Shown in pieces: positions 5,757 through 8,683 of a stretch of 8,683 nucleotides of DNA; within the stretch, counting starts at the first letter, position 1, and each line of letters opens with the position of its first letter. Under the pieces are notes generated by a model that saw nothing but the letters and a program-made list of their open reading frames with translations, was not told the origin of the DNA and did not search any database. Made by a program: the position numbers and the translations under genes. The DNA comes from Streptomyces sp. WM4235 (GTDB lineage Bacteria > Actinomycetota > Actinomycetes > Streptomycetales > Streptomycetaceae): the NCBI RefSeq assembly GCF_001279725.1, contig NZ_LGDE01000055.1:1-8683 (forward strand). Reading direction: 5' to 3'.

Positions 5757-8683
5757 GTGGCATTCCTGGACCGGCTGAGGGGGCGGCGGAGCGACGGCGG
5801 CACAACGGCGCCGGGCGGCTCCCCCACTCCGGACACCGAACGACCCGCGGGCACGTCGTCCGCGGTGGCCTCCGGGGCCCCGGTGGCTTCCGCGGCCCCG
5901 GTGGCCGTCGCCGCCTGGGCCGGTCTGCCGCCGATGCGGCGGACGACGGGCGGCGCACCGACGGGCGTCGCGGACGCCGGTTTCGGCGGGCGACTGCCGA
6001 CCTGGCAGAACCCCTCCTTCACCCGGGGCTCCTCCCCCGCGGTGTTGGACCCCGCGGCGGGCGGCAGCCTGCTCTCGGGCGCGCTGACCGAGTCCGCCCG
6101 GCCGGTCGTGGGCCTCGGACGGCCCGCCCCGGACCTGCCGTCGGGCCGTCCCGCCGGCGAGCCCGCCGTACGGAGCCTGCCGGTGGCGCCCCTGCGGGCG
6201 ATCCCGCAGCGCATGGTGTCCCCGGCGGCGACCGGGGCCCCATCGGCACCGGCACGATCATCGGCTTCGGCTTCGGCATCTGCTTCGGCGCGCGAGGCGG
6301 CGCGGCCCGTCGGGTCCGCGCCGGCGGTGGCCGTGGCCCCGGCGCCTCCGGTACAGCGCTCACGCGCCGACCGGCCGTCGCAGACGCGGACTCAGGCGCC
6401 GACGCCGGCGCCGGAGTCGGGGCCTGCCCCGGCCCGGTCGGCGAACCGCGGTGTCCAGGTGACGCCCGTGCGGCCGGCTCCGCCCCGGACACGGCAGCTC
6501 CTGGCCAAGGCGCCGCCCGCCCCCGCGGCCGGCCGACGGACCCTGCCCGCGACACGCGGGACCACCCGTGCGCCGGCGGCGACGCCGTCCGCGCCGGGTT
6601 CGGCTTCCCCGGCGGCCTCGGCTGCCGAGGACGACCGGGGCGGCCTCGGCGCCTCCGCCGCTTCTTCCGCCTCCGCCTCCGCCTCCGCCTCCGCCCCGAG
6701 TGTCGTGCCCGCCGTGCAGCGGGCTGCGACTCCCCGCCCGGGCGGTCCTTCCGCTGCCGGGGACGCTGCACCCCCGGCAGCGTCCCCGGCCCCTTCGTCG
6801 TTCCCGGCCCGTTCGGCACCTCCCGAGCGTTCTGGATCTCCTGGGCGTTCGGCATCCCCTGGGCATTCGGCACCCTCTGAAAGTGCGTCGTCCTCGACGA
6901 GCGCGTCGTCCTCCGACCGCGCGTCGTCCCCTACACCTCGCCCGTCCCCGGCTCGTCCGGCGTCCCCGGCCCGTCCGGCGTCCCTCGATGACTCCGTCGT
7001 TCCGCCCACGCCGGCGGGCGAGCCGCAGGTCACCCGTCCCCTGCGGGACCGTCCCGTACCGGGCGCTCCCGTACGGGACACCTCGCCGCGTGCCGCGTCG
7101 GCGGAACGCAGCGGTCCCGCCGTCGTGCGTGCGGGACTTGGCGCGCCCGTACAGCGCAGGACAGTGTCCGGAACCGAAGGTTCCGCACGGCGATCCGGCA
7201 CACCGGGCGGGTCAGGCCCGTCGGGTGGGGCCGGCGCATCGACTGTTCCGGGTGGGTCCGGCGTTCCGGGCACGCCGGGGTCGGCGGCATTCGGGGCGGC
7301 GTCCACCGGGCCGCGTGAGGTGTCCCCGCAGGGCGCGCCGCCCGCCGCGAAGGCGCCGCGCACGGACACGCCCGGCGAGGGGGAGAGGTCGCCCGTGACC
7401 GGTGCCTCCGGCTCCGCGCGGGAGGTCTCCCCGCCCTCCCCCGCGCCGAAGTCCGGGGCAGCCGCGTCCCCGGCATCGCCGCAGCCCGCCTCGGCCGGGA
7501 GGACGCCGACGTACGGGCCCGATGCGCCCGTTCAGCGGGCAGTACCCGCGCCCGGAGCGACACCGCCCGCTCCGGCCGGCGCTCGCCGCTCCCCCACGGT
7601 GCCCGCCGGCCCGGCCGCCGGGCCCACGGTCCAGCGGAACGCCCGACCGCACGCGCCCACGCCCACGCCCACCCAGAGTGGTGGCCCGACGGCCGGCCCC
7701 GACGCACCGGCGACACACGCCGCTCCCCCGCAGGCACCGCCCACGGCCCCTGCGCCTGCCCCTGCGGCGGCAGACGCCTCGGGGACGCCCCGACCGGCTC
7801 CGCACGCCACGCCCCGGTCCGGCGCACCCGACCCGACGCACGTTCTCGGCACTCCGGCCGTACAGCGCGCCGTGGCCCCGGCGACCCCGGTGGCGGTATC
7901 ACCCGCCGAACCCGTTCCCGCGTCTCCGCGCGCCGCCCGGTCCGCCGCCTCCCCCCTCCCGCCCCGGGCGGCGCGCCCCGAACAGCTTCCGGCCGTCCGG
8001 ACTTCCGCTGCCACCCCGTTGCCCGCCGCCACCTCCCCGGATCACCGTCCGGCCACGGCGGCGCCGGCGGGGCAACCCCCCCCTCACCCCCCGCCCCCGT
8101 CCCCCGGCGCACCGGCACCCGTCGTCCGTCGCGCGTCCGCGGCCGCACCCCCGGCGGCTCCCGGCCGTACGGGGTCGCGGCTCGGACCCGTTGCCCCGAG
8201 TCCCGGCCCGGAGTTCCCGACCCCGACAACGGCTCCGACCACCGCCCCGCGCACCCGTGCTTCCAGCGACTCCGCGCCCGTTGGACCGGTGCAGCGCCAT
8301 GCCGCGCCTCCCCGTGCGGGGCTCGGTGCGCCCCTTCCGTCCCCCGCGCACCCCACGCCCGAGGCCACGACGCCGACGGCACCGACGACCCCGGCGGCGA
8401 GCGCCGCGCACGTCGCGGCACGGAGTCCGGCGACCGGCCGCACACCCGTCCCCCCGCACGTCGAAGCCCCGCGCGTCGACGCCCCACGCCCCTCCGACTC
8501 CCTGCCGGCCGCCGGGCGACGTTCCCCCCTCGGCGCTCCCCTCACGGCCGCGCCCGCGCAGACGGCGCCGGTCGCCGCGCCGCAGCCCCCCGGTTCCCGC
8601 GCCGGGGCTTCGACTTCCGTGCCGGTCCAGCGGGCCTCGGCCCCACCGACCGCACCCCTCTCACCGACCGCACCGACCCTGCC
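5757..8683 (+). CDS. Giant Pro/Ala/Ser-rich disordered protein with repeated P-x-VQR motifs (partial, runs off right edge)
   Basis: I translated the frame from GTG 5757 to the window end: 975 complete codons, no stop. The N-terminus is (M)AFLDRLRGRRSDGG, possibly a short amphipathic helix. Residues 50-145 are the least repetitive part and hold both tryptophans (W54 in 'AAWAGLPPMRR', W83 in 'LPTWQNPSFTRG'). The rest is dominated by Ala, Pro, Ser, Gly, Thr and Arg, with no Cys seen and only about three Lys: an intrinsically disordered profile. Exact VQR motifs, mostly P-x-VQR or PVQR, start at residues 199, 320, 465, 592, 625, 702, 845 and 957, with degenerate forms between. Two Ser-Ala runs (169-178, 304-313) and a hexapeptide tandem array (351-410) are present. 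It begins 4 bases after DUF6760, with a good ribosome binding site, so it belongs to the CIS operon and sits where phages carry the tape measure gene. I do not recognise a catalytic domain; one may lie past the window. The long antisense frames here are shadows. Confidence 0.85.
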   Translation, partial: MAFLDRLRGRRSDGGTTAPGGSPTPDTERPAGTSSAVASGAPVASAAPVAVAAWAGLPPMRRTTGGAPTGVADAGFGGRLPTWQNPSFTRGSSPAVLDPAAGGSLLSGALTESARPVVGLGRPAPDLPSGRPAGEPAVRSLPVAPLRAIPQRMVSPAATGAPSAPARSSASASASASAREAARPVGSAPAVAVAPAPPVQRSRADRPSQTRTQAPTPAPESGPAPARSANRGVQVTPVRPAPPRTRQLLAKAPPAPAAGRRTLPATRGTTRAPAATPSAPGSASPAASAAEDDRGGLGASAASSASASASASAPSVVPAVQRAATPRPGGPSAAGDAAPPAASPAPSSFPARSAPPERSGSPGRSASPGHSAPSESASSSTSASSSDRASSPTPRPSPARPASPARPASLDDSVVPPTPAGEPQVTRPLRDRPVPGAPVRDTSPRAASAERSGPAVVRAGLGAPVQRRTVSGTEGSARRSGTPGGSGPSGGAGASTVPGGSGVPGTPGSAAFGAASTGPREVSPQGAPPAAKAPRTDTPGEGERSPVTGASGSAREVSPPSPAPKSGAAASPASPQPASAGRTPTYGPDAPVQRAVPAPGATPPAPAGARRSPTVPAGPAAGPTVQRNARPHAPTPTPTQSGGPTAGPDAPATHAAPPQAPPTAPAPAPAAADASGTPRPAPHATPRSGAPDPTHVLGTPAVQRAVAPATPVAVSPAEPVPASPRAARSAASPLPPRAARPEQLPAVRTSAATPLPAATSPDHRPATAAPAGQPPPHPPPPSPGAPAPVVRRASAAAPPAAPGRTGSRLGPVAPSPGPEFPTPTTAPTTAPRTRASSDSAPVGPVQRHAAPPRAGLGAPLPSPAHPTPEATTPTAPTTPAASAAHVAARSPATGRTPVPPHVEAPRVDAPRPSDSLPAAGRRSPLGAPLTAAPAQTAPVAAPQPPGSRAGASTSVPVQRASAPPTAPLSPTAPTL
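6261..6290 (+). repeat. First Ser-Ala dipeptide run in the giant protein
   Basis: Five Ser-Ala pairs encoded with mixed codons (TCG, TCT, GCT, GCA, GCG). Because the codons differ while the peptide repeat is kept, selection on the protein is more likely than recent DNA slippage. Confidence 0.7.
6666..6695 (+). repeat. (TCCGCC)x5 hexanucleotide run encoding the second Ser-Ala run
   Basis: Five perfect TCCGCC units encode five Ser-Ala pairs in frame. Unlike the first Ser-Ala run the codons are identical, so it may be young and prone to slippage. A unit of six bases keeps the frame whatever the copy number. Confidence 0.85.
6807..6986 (+). repeat. 18-bp minisatellite, ten units, encoding degenerate hexapeptides
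   Basis: The stretch divides into ten consecutive 18-base units, in frame: ARSAPP, ERSGSP, GRSASP, GHSAPS, ESASSS, TSASSS, DRASSP, TPRPSP, ARPASP, ARPASL (consensus near xRSASP). Neighbouring units are closely alike at DNA level: 6843-6860 with 6861-6878 (CGTTCGGCA versus CATTCGGCA cores), GCGTCGTCC at 6885, 6903 and 6921, and 6943-6960 with 6961-6978 at 17 of 18 bases. Two weaker units (PPAASP, APSSFP) may precede it from 6771. Confidence 0.8.

Noticed and set aside
6807..6986. 18-bp repeats as a CRISPR array
   Set aside because: Units are contiguous with no spacers and keep a reading frame, so this is a coding minisatellite.
6392..7369. 325-residue minus-strand ORF rich in Gly/Asp/Ala
   Set aside because: Opposite-strand image of the Pro/Ser/Ala-rich coding region; no start context or recognisable domain.
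7030..8487. 485-residue minus-strand ORF, Arg/Gly-rich
   Set aside because: It is antisense to the giant plus-strand frame, which is open over its full length, coupled to the operon, has a good ribosome binding site and carries repeated VQR motifs. Arg/Gly-rich composition is typical of a shadow in GC-rich DNA.

Overview
The window is very GC-rich, with actinomycete-style coding: strong G/C bias at third codon positions, GTG starts and tightly coupled genes. The gene content is that of a contractile injection system (CIS), a phage-tail-like machine. It most resembles the cytoplasmic CIS clusters of Streptomyces, so Streptomyces or a close relative is the likely source. This is judged from protein sequence and gene order; no search was run.

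Layout. Minus strand, left: a membrane protein with an N-terminal beta-sandwich-like region, a single transmembrane segment and a low-complexity tail (start near 911) runs off the left edge through a run of 38 C. Upstream of it on the same strand (2700 to 997) is a 567-residue protein with two separate HExxH metalloprotease signatures: an N-terminal DUF4157 domain, common in CIS-associated cargo, and a C-terminal aspzincin (M35-like) endopeptidase domain. A 264-base divergent region (2701-2964), rich in perfect inverted repeats, separates it from the plus-strand structural operon: tail sheath (2965-4569), inner tube (4642-5085), a tail-assembly-chaperone-like protein (5085-5597), a 52-residue DUF6760-type protein (5594-5752), and an open frame from a GTG at 5757 past the right edge. 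That last frame encodes at least 975 residues of Pro/Ala/Ser-rich, probably disordered protein dotted with P-x-V-Q-R motifs.

How the genes may work together. Sheath and tube form the contractile barrel. The two small coupled genes sit where phages carry tail-assembly chaperones, just ahead of the tape measure gene, so the giant disordered protein occupies the tape-measure position. The divergent pair looks like an accessory module: a candidate protease effector and a membrane protein that could link the machine to the cell membrane. The P-x-VQR motif recurs in both the giant protein and the candidate effector, which suggests a shared processing or packaging signal. That link is the most interesting hypothesis here and is inference, not demonstrated.

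Limits: both end genes are truncated by the window, no promoter -10/-35 could be assigned with confidence, and the poly-C run at the left edge may be a sequencing artefact.
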